This document shows positions 10,301 through 17,800 of a stretch of DNA of 53,671 nt, one piece after another. The stretch covers positions 1 through 53,671 of the forward strand of contig JAPLUI010000269.1 in the NCBI GenBank assembly GCA_026397725.1, given 5' to 3'. Below the pieces are notes generated by a model. It saw only the letters and a list, made by a program, of their open reading frames with translations. It did no database searches and was not told where the DNA came from. A program made the position numbers and the translations under genes. Numbering within the stretch: the stretch's first letter is position 1; the number at the start of each line of letters is the position of its first letter. Source of the DNA: Verrucomicrobiota bacterium (GTDB lineage: Bacteria > Verrucomicrobiota > Verrucomicrobiia > Verrucomicrobiales > Akkermansiaceae).

Positions 10301-11490
10301 TCGATCCGCACCAACCGGCCGCCGGCACCGACCCTGACAAGGAGGCGCTGGTCACCCTCGACGACGGCCCGCCGACGCTCACCCTCACTCTAACCCCCAC
10401 CGGGGCGGGTGGCACCAACATCGATGTCCGTTGGACCGGCGACGACCGCGGGGGCGTCGGCATCAAGTCCTACGACGTGCAGGTTTCCCTCAATGGCGGA
10501 CCCTTTGAGGCTTGGCTGACGGACACCCGGCAGACCCAGGCGACCTATCCCGGTTACTTCGGCCAGGGCTTGCGGTTCCAACTGAGCGCGAGCGATTTCC
10601 TCGGGCAGCAGGCCCCTCCGACGACAGCCACCACAGTGATCGCTGATGATGAATACCTGCACTGGCGGGCTGCGGTTTTCGGCACCGCAGTTGGCGACCC
10701 GGCCCTCCGCAACACGCTGTGGAGCGACACCGCCGACCCCGACGGTGACGGCCGCAGCAACCTGTTAGAGTTTCTCGCCGCCACGGATCCCTTGCTGGCC
10801 GATGCCCGCTTCAATCCCACCACCTACACCGTGGGCGGCTCGCAGATCTATAGTTACCGCCTAACCAAAGTGGCGAATCATCGGGTCGATCACTCTGTCC
10901 AGTGGTCGCCCGACGGTGTTCACTGGTTCACCGACGGCCTCGTGTTCCGGGTCGCCGAAGACCACGCCGACCACTGGCTGATGGAAGCCGTGCTGGCCCT
11001 CAACGGCCAGCCGCCGGTCCAATTCCGCCAGGTGGCCGAGCGGGACGTCACCTATAACCACTGGATCTACGAGGAAGGTGCCGCGTTCAGCCAGCGGGGG
11101 CCGTGCCAGGATCCGAACGGGGATCGGATTCCCAATGCCGTTGCCTACGCGCTGGGCCTACCCGCCGTGGGACCGGTGCCCGCCGCCGACCTGGCACGGC
11201 TGCCCAAAGCCGTGCTGGAGCGCACGCCCGGGTCCCGCGGCGGCATCGTGCTCGGCCTGCCCGAGCGGATGCAGCCCGACCTCACCCTGAGCATCGAGGC
11301 GAGCCCGAGTCTGGCGGCAGGCACCTGGGGCGAGGTCGCCCGCCGCTCCGGCACGGGTGCCTGGCAGATGCTCAGCCCCAGGCACCCGGCAGTGCGGACG
11401 CAGCCCAGCGGCGGCGTGGAGGTCACCACCCTCACCGAGGATCTAACGGCACAGCGCTTCTACCGCCTGCGGGCGAAGGTGAGTGAGTGA
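4324..11490 (+). CDS. Giant RHS/YD-repeat surface protein with internal RHS core
   Basis: Predicted exported 2388-residue protein. The only upstream ATG gives a long n-region before the signal core RRRILALALAVALLPAARA, so the true start is uncertain. Approximate domain order: P-domain-like (60-210), He_PIG Ig (GTAPYTWSLASGKLP, 240-300), two or three pre-peptidase C-terminal-like beta domains (300-620), IPT/TIG-like (635-715), RHS N-terminal DUF6531-like segment (940-1030, GLPLVFSRSFAPSLTRRY), many YD repeats (1030-1690) and the RHS core (1695-1745, MRNRYYDPVIGKLASPDPLG). Unusually, ~640 residues follow: a variable stretch of about 65, a DUF7619-like domain (LPYRINFQND, DWSTFELTEIGFGD), an Ig-like domain, a type-3 calcium repeat (DPDGDGRSNLLEF) and a C-terminal beta domain. 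RHS cores usually precede a toxin tip; none is recognisable. An adhesin or structural role is as likely as a toxin. Confidence 0.85.
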   Translation: MKNDEVGISKWTSGTRPLSKYEVGRVASGDGTRRRILALALAVALLPAARAAVSSSSSDRITLDTRAGQLTMKTSDVPAAIADNALAASSLVVGNLVGTIADVNVNLDVAHPNDSDLTVWLLGPQGTRVRLFGKIGGSGDNFTATVLDDEAGTAIASELAPYTGSFRPAEPLAAFDGQDPNGRWLLEALDDTANNPGTLNQWSLRFNINPAPAAVTLTTVSPLPNWPAGVAYSRTLTVLGGTAPYTWSLASGKLPSDLSLAPATGEISGTPGTPGVASFRVRVEDASHLTSEQDLSLTIRRDSATILFGAATSGAIAPAGESEEWTFFGRAGQQVALVVNPGAGPTPGPAAPWLNWARVEVLDPAAAVLASGASTGPGLEVILRELALPTDGTYTIRVRAATGHEFSTGNYLVTLWDATPDVSPLALNGRVTGRIDTPYNIDRWTFSAVADQQLRFSLLSAANSGIGFDLAGPAGWTGFTGLTGSSAPLTLTTAGSYTLTARSLGGAYGGSYTFRMEETLPTPLIAGTPFAGYFHGSGQARIFALTLATSMPLLLELMNAGADNQIEFFAKLGAPPTRGDYDYVSDTASSSQRTLIPIAAAGTWYVLVYGDYIPTPGNYTLTATPHEVFLTDLTPALGSSAEEAQLRISGAGFVGGTEVTLTAQDGATYAATATQVDSYTQLTATFAATTVPAGIYGVRVNIPGGSTAALPGSFQMTAGGQAELRTSLSVPRSVDYHNLATCWIEYTNQGTAAMPAPLLVLRGIQNGREAAWLTLKQDGLTAGCWTSAMPEGFSHVVQVLGSGRLPGTLQPGEACRIPVYYAGWQQPWDGAYPPIQWQLGVVKTDNPTAVNWADFKDTMKPPALDAAAWDRLWTHFTAQVGGTWGGYVRMLDDNAAYLGRLGQQVPDVGDLLGFEFMQADGLNPMQSLADSVDATVEAPGLPLVFSRSFAPSLTRRYAMGPLGRGWSHNWQDALAVAGDGTVTVTGPGGTRRTFQPDRRLSNNYFAQPGDRGTLRPLGGGSFSLRESDGTLRAFRSDGRLAYLQALNGNTITAAYSGGNLTSLTHNSGASLQLTYHGTLLAGLTDPAGRLTEFTYLGEHLTQVAHPDGRTTHYAYGSGPATHALTEISGSCGSQRSFSYDAQGRLGSTWVGTGDSLMTIEYDGQGGVATRDALGHASRFCFDHRGLMVRSQNPLGQAVDLSFDDQSRLRLVTDAAGRSYRYGYDTRGNLKEALDPLGALTRFTSTTSWNRLASGTDATGNLTRYGYDSTGNLRSITYPDGTHEDWTYNATGTVRTWTNRRGHAVGFLYDSAGRVTRTSTADGTQVSFTYNARGKLDHAVDPHGTTAMEYDGNGRLNKITYPGGRWLQFGYDTDGRRTSSLDQLGHRLDYCYDTAGRLWYMRDETAATIVRYEYDAAGRMKQKTLGNGVYTTYEYDAAGQLLHLVNLQADATVLSRFDYTYDSRGRRTAMDTHYGTWTYGYDDLGQLTRAVLASTDAAIPAQDLTYVYDPLGNRLRTIENGITKAYTTNHLNQSTKVGDTDYVFDLDGNLTEERAPGKTTSYTYNDENRLVGITAGTGNWTYTYDAFGNRVATTENGQATHYVIDPTGLGNVVGEYDGAGSRLAGYDRGYGLLSRHALGEVATYTFDALGNTHELVTGAGAIANRYAYSPFGTELQNTQTVPNPFRFVGEPGGWHGAMGLSQMRNRYYDPVIGKLASPDPLGLIGQEVNLYRYESNNPLLHLAPQGFFPGVELGGLWQVRSSLPVVGLPGLGLDAELHSDGLKNGLGRNWWAPSRLSLPAPIDPEHGGDGTTQVARITDPNNLIGPGGYGPQHHVPAANILPYRINFQNDSSATAPAQQVLITDPLSPHLDWSTFELTEIGFGDRIIPLPPASQYFETRYECTVDGHDLVVDIFAGIDLGTGQAYCRFHTLDPATELPPTGHLGFLPPEDGTGRGQGFFSFVIKARPGLPSGTAIRNIAYLSFDGQPTTTTNQLDPHQPAAGTDPDKEALVTLDDGPPTLTLTLTPTGAGGTNIDVRWTGDDRGGVGIKSYDVQVSLNGGPFEAWLTDTRQTQATYPGYFGQGLRFQLSASDFLGQQAPPTTATTVIADDEYLHWRAAVFGTAVGDPALRNTLWSDTADPDGDGRSNLLEFLAATDPLLADARFNPTTYTVGGSQIYSYRLTKVANHRVDHSVQWSPDGVHWFTDGLVFRVAEDHADHWLMEAVLALNGQPPVQFRQVAERDVTYNHWIYEEGAAFSQRGPCQDPNGDRIPNAVAYALGLPAVGPVPAADLARLPKAVLERTPGSRGGIVLGLPERMQPDLTLSIEASPSLAAGTWGEVARRSGTGAWQMLSPRHPAVRTQPSGGVEVTTLTEDLTAQRFYRLRAKVSE

Positions 11491-11516
11491 ACGGGTGCCG
11501 GACGGGCGTCGGGTGG

Positions 11517-11584
11517 GTCGGACATGTCGGACATGTCGGACGGGTCGGACATGTCCGACATGTCGGACGGATCGGACGGGTCCG
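11517..11584. repeat. Tandem palindromic GTCGGACATGTCGGAC repeat between convergent genes
   Basis: Overlapping copies of GTCGGACATG/GTCGGACGG fill the space after the RHS stop codon. They include the perfect 14-bp palindrome TCCGACATGTCGGA. The site lies between the 3' ends of two convergent genes, so it could fold on both transcripts, but there is no T-run typical of intrinsic termination. Related GTCGGACGGATCGGAC units recur at 12741-12800 and 40126-40200. Confidence 0.7.
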
Positions 11585-11624
11585 GCGGCTGCGGGGCCTG
11601 TGCTGGGTCAACTCCAGGGCGGGT

Positions 11625-12728
11625 TCAGGAACTGTGGTGGTGCTGTGCATGCCACTTGGCATAGACTTTCGGCGAGATTTCCGAGGGTTTGATTTCCGAG
11701 CGACCACCCCAAAAGACGTTGGTATAGGAAACCTGGATGCCGAGTGCGGCGAGGTGTCGGTCGATGGCGGCCTTGTGTTCCAGCACCCGTTCCTTCTCGG
11801 TCCCATGAACCACACCCATGATGTTGACGTTGCCGAAGTGCGGGCCGCCTTCGCGCCAATAACAATGGGTCATGCAGTCGTGGCGACCCACCTCCGCCCC
11901 AGCTTCGACTTCCCGGCCCGGCGGCACGGCCCAGTGGAACAAACCGTTGAAACGCGTCACCCGCTCGCCGGTGGCAGAGGGCTTCACATGCTCCAGAAAG
12001 GTGGAGAACCGACCGATGACCTGCTTGGCATTGAGCATCTCGGCCACTTCACAAAAACGATCGAGCGCCAGCCCGGCCATCCCGGCTCGCTTGAGCCACG
12101 GGTTCTCCACCATCTCCTCGAGTGTCAGTTCCTCCTTGAGCGCCAACAGCACCGCCCATTCCTCGGGTGTTAGATCGACGGTGGCGGTGGTCATCATGAC
12201 GGCGGGCGTGTCGGCCTTGGCACCGGGTTCCAGCGTCTTGCGGCGGACGTGCCCGACGCCAAGCGCAAACACGCCCTTGGCTGGCATCAATCGATATTCG
12301 GTGGCCCCGGTCAGCCGCAACAACACGCTGGCATGGTGATCTAACGACTCGCCGACCGGCACCTTGAGCGTGGTCCACAGCCGGTAGTCGGAACCGGCAA
12401 CATCGGTGTCGGTGGAACGAATGACCACGTGTCCCGAGAACGGATCCTGCCGTGACATGAAGTCGAAGGCGTCGTTGAGTTTGGCCTCGGGGACCTTCCA
12501 GGCGACCAGCGCGCCATGGGCGAGTTTGGTGGACAGCAGGGTCTGGCGGACCCGGCGCACCACCCCGGCTTCCACCATGGCCCGGATGCGCTCGAGCACG
12601 GTCGCCAGCGGCACTCCGGATTTTTCCGCGATCACCTGAAACGGCTGGCGCTGGAAGCCGGAGATCAAGTCCTCGGAAACGGCTAGAATGGCGGCATTGA
12701 GCGGATCGCTGTGGGCGGTGGGGAGCAT
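11625..12728 (-). CDS. Fused AhbA/AhbB-like siroheme decarboxylase (AsnC/Lrp-type fold)
   Basis: 367 residues with two AsnC-like halves. The N-terminal half has a winged helix (FQVIAEKSGVPLATVLERIR, ~30-60) followed by a ligand-binding-like domain. The C-terminal half ends with HDCMTHCYWREGG, then NVNIMGVVHG, resembling the conserved HCY-x-R and MxHG segments of siroheme decarboxylase AhbB and the NirD/L/G/H proteins. Those enzymes act as AhbA/AhbB heterodimers converting siroheme to didecarboxysiroheme on the way to heme or heme d1; here both halves are in one chain. An AsnC/Lrp-family regulator is the alternative, since automatic annotation often gives that name. No other heme-synthesis gene is in the window. 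The gene is downstream of cca on the same strand, and a repeat element sits immediately before its ATG. Confidence 0.65.
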   Translation of the reverse strand: MLPTAHSDPLNAAILAVSEDLISGFQRQPFQVIAEKSGVPLATVLERIRAMVEAGVVRRVRQTLLSTKLAHGALVAWKVPEAKLNDAFDFMSRQDPFSGHVVIRSTDTDVAGSDYRLWTTLKVPVGESLDHHASVLLRLTGATEYRLMPAKGVFALGVGHVRRKTLEPGAKADTPAVMMTTATVDLTPEEWAVLLALKEELTLEEMVENPWLKRAGMAGLALDRFCEVAEMLNAKQVIGRFSTFLEHVKPSATGERVTRFNGLFHWAVPPGREVEAGAEVGRHDCMTHCYWREGGPHFGNVNIMGVVHGTEKERVLEHKAAIDRHLAALGIQVSYTNVFWGGRSEIKPSEISPKVYAKWHAQHHHSS

Positions 12729-12740
12729 GAGGGGGAAGAA

Positions 12741-12800
12741 GTTATCAGTTATAGGTTATCAGGAAAAAGGATCGGTCGGATCGGACTGATCCGACCGATT
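12741..12800 (-). repeat. Dispersed leader-type repeat (RSD-encoding units plus CTGATAAC)
   Basis: Read on the minus strand, units of the GGATCGGAC/GTCCGATCC family are followed by CTGATAAC-type repeats, a CTTCCCCC-like run and then the ATG of the downstream gene at 12728. The same arrangement is found at 40126-40200 before the etfA ATG. The element overlaps the 3' end of cca and supplies its last codons (RSNRSDQSDPTDPFS). It includes an imperfect palindrome, GGTCGGATCGGACTGATCCG. Confidence 0.65.
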
Positions 12801-14129
12801 GCTTCTCTGCTGTCTCTCGGTCAGGAGTTGTTCGAGGAAGACCAGTGCTGCCTCGCGGTCGTGGAGGCGGCCTTCGAGTTGTTCGGTTTGGATGGCTTCG
12901 AGGACTTCCTTGAAGCGCGGACCGGGGATGAGACCGAGTTGAATGAGGTCGCGCCCAGTGACGAGTGGCGGCGGAATCAAGGGCTCGGCGGCAAACTCCG
13001 CTGCCTTGGCTTGCAGGAATTCATAGTTGTCGGTGAAGCCATTCGAGGAGCCGCAATCGACGCGGTGCAGTTCCATTTCCATCCGGAAGGTGGGTTCGGC
13101 CATGAAACGCTTCAGCCTGGCAGTGCGCATCTTCTGAACCGCCATGAACTGCATGTGCCGCGCCACCATGGGCACGACGGAGGCGATGGTTTCGTTAGAG
13201 TAACGCAAGCGCCGCAGGATGACTGCCGCCATTGCGGCGCCAAGGGCATCGTGGCCGTTGAAACGGATGCGCCCGACCTCTTCATCGAAGGTCTGGGTGG
13301 GTGGCTTGGCGATGTCGTGGAGCAACACGGCCAGGCAGAGTTCCAGCGGCGCCTCGGGCGCGAGCATCTCGAGCATGATCCGGGTGTGCGTGAACACATC
13401 CCCTTCGGGATGCCACTCCGGAGGTTGCTCACACCCGATCATCGCCAGCACCTCCGGCACGATGTGGCGGATCAGTCCGGACTCCACCAGCAATTGCAAG
13501 CCCTGGGCCCGCCGCTCGTTTGTTAGAACCTGCGAGAACTCGTCGCGGATGCGCTCCGGTGAGATGCGGGCTAACATATCGGCGCAGGTGGCCAGCGCGG
13601 TGCGGGTGGCCGGTTCGAGCTGGAAGCCGAGGCGGGTGCTGAAGCGCACGGCGCGGAGCAGGCGCAGGGCGTCCTCGCGAAACCGCGCGGCCGGCTCACC
13701 GATAGCCCGCACCAGGCCGGCCTGCAGGTCGGCCAGGCCGCCGACGAAATCAATCACCTCGCCGGTTTCCGGGTGCTCGAACAGGCCGTTGATGGTGAAA
13801 TCCCGGCGCTGGGCATCGGCCTCGGGGGTCGAGAAGGTGACGGTTTGCGGGCGGCGGCTGTCCTTGTAACTGCCATCGGTGCGGAAGGTGGCGATTTCAA
13901 CATGGTGGGAACCGAGCTTGGCAATGACGACACCAAAGTGGGCGCCGACTTCGCTGGCACCAGGGCAGAGTTTGATGACTTCTGCCGGATGGGCGGAGGT
14001 GGCGATGTCGTAATCCTTCGGCTCGTGGCCAAGCAGGCGGTCGCGCACGCAACCACCGGCAAACAAGGCCTCGTGCCCGGCGGCACTCAGGCGGCGGGCA
14101 AGGGTCAGGGCGGCATCGCGTGCGGACAT
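12759..14129 (-). CDS. cca: CCA-adding tRNA nucleotidyltransferase with HD domain
   Basis: 456 residues; class II tRNA nucleotidyltransferase that builds or repairs the 3'-CCA end of tRNAs in the cytoplasm. Visible motifs: GGCVRD (25-30), the catalytic carboxylates D39 and D41 in DYDIAT, RRDFTIN (108-114), the neck ALRLLRAVRFSTRLGF (~154-169) and PERIRDEFSQ (191-200). An HD phosphohydrolase-type domain follows (FTHTR at 246-250, HDIAKP at 271-276), as in bacterial CCA enzymes with C-terminal phosphatase or phosphodiesterase activity. The length fits the family. The last ~15 residues (NRSDQSDPTDPFS) come from an intergenic repeat that has run into the gene, so the ancestral stop was probably a little earlier. 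A 3'-end-adding versus poly(A)-adding role cannot be separated from the sequence alone. Confidence 0.93.
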   Translation of the reverse strand: MSARDAALTLARRLSAAGHEALFAGGCVRDRLLGHEPKDYDIATSAHPAEVIKLCPGASEVGAHFGVVIAKLGSHHVEIATFRTDGSYKDSRRPQTVTFSTPEADAQRRDFTINGLFEHPETGEVIDFVGGLADLQAGLVRAIGEPAARFREDALRLLRAVRFSTRLGFQLEPATRTALATCADMLARISPERIRDEFSQVLTNERRAQGLQLLVESGLIRHIVPEVLAMIGCEQPPEWHPEGDVFTHTRIMLEMLAPEAPLELCLAVLLHDIAKPPTQTFDEEVGRIRFNGHDALGAAMAAVILRRLRYSNETIASVVPMVARHMQFMAVQKMRTARLKRFMAEPTFRMEMELHRVDCGSSNGFTDNYEFLQAKAAEFAAEPLIPPPLVTGRDLIQLGLIPGPRFKEVLEAIQTEQLEGRLHDREAALVFLEQLLTERQQRSNRSDQSDPTDPFS

Positions 14130-14190
14130 GAGCGGAGCATTGGCGCAGAACGGAATGAATTCAAGAAGGAACCGTATGAGATTTGAAGAG

Positions 14191-14210
14191 GGTGGCCATT
14201 CGGGTCCACC
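14191..14210 (+). repeat. 20-bp hairpin element, copy 1
   Basis: GGTGG at 14191-14195 pairs with CCACC at 14206-14210. A second copy lies at 29689-29708 on the other strand, with stem GGCGG/CCGCC and almost the same interior (CCATTCGKGT). The T-A versus C-G stem change is compensatory, which supports a selected hairpin. Confidence 0.55.
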
Positions 14211-14216
14211 TCACAG

Positions 14217-14382
14217 CGGGAAATTCAAGCTGACCCTCGGGATCGCGAAGTCCGCCAACCTGGTCGAGTTCTATCCGTTCCCGCTCACCGCGCCGGCCAC
14301 GACGATCAACCCGCAGGGCAAGCTGGAGTTTGAGTTCAGCGTGCCGGATCACGCCGCGTTCTTCCGGGTGGAAGCGAAGTGA
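14217..14382 (+). pseudogene. C-terminal fragment of a surface protein (type-3 repeat/anchor tail)
   Basis: The reading frame GKFKLTLGIAKSANLVEFYP through FFRVEAK is the last ~54 residues of the module that ends at 22828. It has no start codon of its own, no signal peptide and no upstream domain. It sits just 5' of the array beginning at 14815, consistent with the truncated remainder of a former gene or the edge of a duplication. Not expected to be expressed. Confidence 0.85.
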
Positions 14383-14422
14383 GTCTCGCGGCGAGGACGC
14401 CTTGCCAGACTTCGGTATTGCG
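14217..14422 (+). repeat. 206-bp direct repeat, left copy
   Basis: Matches 22663-22868 over 206 bp without indels and with four mismatches by hand alignment. It includes the 3' end of a coding module, its stop codon and about 40 bp of following noncoding DNA ending at TTCGGTATTGCG. With the right copy it brackets an ~8.4-kb block of surface genes. Confidence 0.92.
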
Positions 14423-14814
14423 AGTGTCTGATGCCGGAAACCTGAGGGCCCCGGCTTCTCTTTCGTCCAATGCCACCCTGCAACGCGACAATCCCGGTCA
14501 CGATCATGACAAGCATTGTCGCGTTCCAGTTTGCCCCCCGCCGCTGCGCCCCGCGACTCAGCCGACGATGGGAAGGAGCTTGATAGTCGGGCCGGAAGTA
14601 ACGGATGAGGCTGCACTTTTCTTCCGCCTCTCGCTCAGGGTTGAGCGCGACGAGGCGGGTGAGCAGTTGTGGTGCGAGAGCTTCGGTGCCTGCCAGAGCG
14701 GTGCGCGATGAGAAAAAGCAAAATAAGCTTGCTGCTGGGACCGTGTTCATCTACAACACGTCGTTATCGGACTAGCCATTTTGGCATTCAGTCCGGTTTT
14801 CACCCACCCATTCC
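14423..14814. other. Intergenic region with an 11-bp perfect inverted repeat
   Basis: About 390 bp without a credible gene upstream of the FG-GAP surface protein; short open frames here on both strands lack recognisable content. A perfect inverted repeat, AACGCGACAAT (14482-14492) with ATTGTCGCGTT (14515-14525), encloses a 22-nt spacer. It could be a regulator site or a transcript hairpin. The stretch just before 14815 is relatively AT-rich and may hold the promoter. Confidence 0.5.
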
Positions 14815-17800
14815 ATGAAAGCAATCCACCGCTTCCTCGCCCTGGCGCTCATCACCATCACCCCCCATCTCGGCGCAGCCGAGCCGACGGGAAAACCCCA
14901 ACAACTCAGCTCGCCCGACCAAGTGCCGGAGGGCATGGCCAAGTCCGACTGGACCAGCATCCGCGCGGCCTACGAGGCGGGGCGGCATGCCTTCCAACCG
15001 GTCGCGGGCGGCTGGCAGGCCCGCAATCCGGGCCAGCAGTGGGTCACGACCTTCGATGGCCGCGGCTTTGTGGCGCAACCGGCGGACGGCGCTTGGCAGT
15101 GGGGTTTGGAGTTGCAGAGTTATGGCTTTCAGGGCCAGGAGCGATCCATCAGCGGAGTCCCGGCAGTGAAGGCCGCCGGCCAACGGCTCACCTATCAGTG
15201 GACTGCCGGCCTCCAGGAATGGTTCGTCAACGACCACCGCGGGCTCGAGCACGGCTTCACCGTCAGCGAGCGCCCCGCTGAAATCTCAAATTTCAAAGCT
15301 GAAATCTCAAATTTCAAAGCTCAAATTTCAAATCCGCTGGCCTTCACCCTTGGCGTCCGTGGCGACCTCCGGCCCGCGCTTACCGCCGATGATCAGGGCG
15401 TGCGGTTCCTCGACGGCCACGGCGCCACCGTGCTCACCTACAGCGGCCTCAAAGTCTGGGACGCGGATGGCAAGACCTTGCCTGCCTGCTTTGAAACCGC
15501 CGACACCGGCCTGCGCCTGCTGGTGGACGAACGCGGTGCCCGCTATCCGCTCACCATCGACCCCATCGCCCAGCAGGCGTATCTGAAAGCTGGGAATACC
15601 GGGGCGGGGGACCATTTCGGTTACCCGGTGGCAATTTCTGGCGACACGGTGGTCGTTGGGGCGATGGGTGAAGACAGCAGCACGACGGGCGTGAACAGCA
15701 CGCCCAACGAGGGTGCCACCGACTCCGGCGCGGCATACGTCTTTGTGCGCAGCGGAACGACATGGACCCAGCAGGCCTATCTCAAAGCCAGCAACACCGA
15801 CGCGGGTGACCTTTTCGGCTACTCGGCGGCCGTCTCTGGCAACACGGTGGTCATCGGAGCTCGCTCGGAAGACAGCAGCACAACGGGCGTAAATAGCACG
15901 CCCAACAACAGCGGTACCGACTCCGGCGCGGCCTACGTCTTCGTCCGCAGCGGAACGACATGGACGCAGCAGGCCTATCTCAAAGCCAGCAACACCGGAG
16001 TGGGTGACCTTTTCGGCGGCAGCTCGGTGGCCATCTCGGGCGACACGGTGGTCGTTGGGGCTATCTTTGAAGACAGCAGCACGCTGGGCGTGAACAGCAC
16101 GCCCAACGAGGGTGCCACCTACTCCGGCGCGGCCTACGTCTTCGTCCGCAGTGGGACGACCTGGACGCAGCAAGCCTATCTCAAAGCCAGCAACACCGGT
16201 GCGGATGATCGCTTCGGAAACTCGGTGGCGGTATCGGGTGACACGGTGGTGGTTGGTGCGTCTCAGGAAGACAGCAGCACGACGGGGGTGGGTGGCGATC
16301 AGAATGACAATAGCGCCACCGATTCCGGCGCAGCGTATGTCTTCACCCGCAGTGGGACGACGTGGACTCAGCAGGCCTATCTCAAAGCCAGCAACACCGG
16401 GGCGGGTGACTCGTTCGGCGGTTCGGTGTCGTTGTCGGGTGACACGGTGGTTGTCGGAGCGCAATCAGAAGACAGCAGCACGACTGGCGTGAACAGCACG
16501 TCCAACGAAAGTGCCACCGACTCCGGCGCAGCCTACGTTTTCAACCGCAGCGAAACGACCTGGAGCCAGCAGGCCTACCTCAAAGCCAGCAACACCGGCG
16601 CGGGTGACGTTTTCGGCCTGGTGGCCGTGTCGGGCGACACGGTGGTTGTCGGGGCGACCTTGGAAGACAGCAGCACGACGGGCGTGAACAGCACCCCCAA
16701 CGAACTCGCGACCGATTCTGCCGCGGCCTATGTCTTCACTCGCAGCGGGACGGCCTGGACGCAGCAAGCCTATCTCAAATCCAGCAACACCGGGACGGGT
16801 GACTATTTTGGCGCCTCGGTGGCGGTCTCCGGCGATACGGTGGTTGTCGGGGCCTACTATGAGGACAGCAGCACGACCGGCGTGAACAGCACCCCCAACG
16901 ACAGCGCCCCCAACTCCGGCGCTGCCTACATCTTCACCGGGCTCGGTGCCAGCACGGCACCCATCGTCGCTGCCCCCACCAGCGCCCAGGTGACCACTAC
17001 CACCGCAACTCTCGGCGGCAACGTCACCAACGATGGCGGCGCTACCATCACCGCTCGCGGAGTGGTGTTTGCCGAAACCGCCACCAACAACCATCCGCAA
17101 CTCGGCGGCACGGGCGTTTCCAATGTCACGGCGACCGGCACCACTGGCCTTTTCACGGTCGATATCGGCAGTCTCACGCCGGGCACGGCCTACAGCTTCG
17201 CCGCGTATGCGACCAATGGCTTGGGCACCGGCTACAGCGCCATCGGCAGCTTCACCACTCTGGGAGTGCCAAACATCGTCGTGGAACAGCCTGCCGGGAC
17301 GGGGCTGACGGACGGCATCAGCAGTGTCGATTTCGGCACGGCCGCAGTGGGCAACAGCGCCCCGGTGAAAACCTTCACCATCCGCAACACCGGGTCGGGC
17401 CCGCTGAGCGGGCTGGCCGTCACGGTGGATGGCACGCAGGCCGGTGAGTTTGTGGCGGGAGCACCCGGTGCCACCACGCTGACAACCGGCCAAAGCACCA
17501 CCTTCACGCTCACGTTCACGCCCGGCGGGCCAGGCGTCCGCAACGCCGCCTTGCACCTTGCCAGCAACATGACCGGGGCACTGAACCCCTTCGACATCTC
17601 GCTCACCGGCACCGGCAGCGGCACAGTGACGCCGGCTTTCCCCACCCCCGCCACGGTGCCTGTCACCAGCAACGGCTTCACCGCCACCGGGCTAACCGTC
17701 GGACCGCTGACGCTCGGTTTCGACCCGCCCGCCGGCCAGGTGCTCACGCTGGTGAGCAACACCTCCGGCAATCCGATCGGCGGCTCGTTCACCAATCTTG

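Noticed and set aside
14349..14750. Minus-strand 133-codon frame upstream of the FG-GAP gene
   Set aside because: Partly antisense to the 206-bp repeat, no recognisable motifs, and not preserved beyond the repeat in the second copy.
15577..16941. CRISPR or satellite DNA
   Set aside because: The repeats are in frame and encode FG-GAP blades inside a continuous gene.
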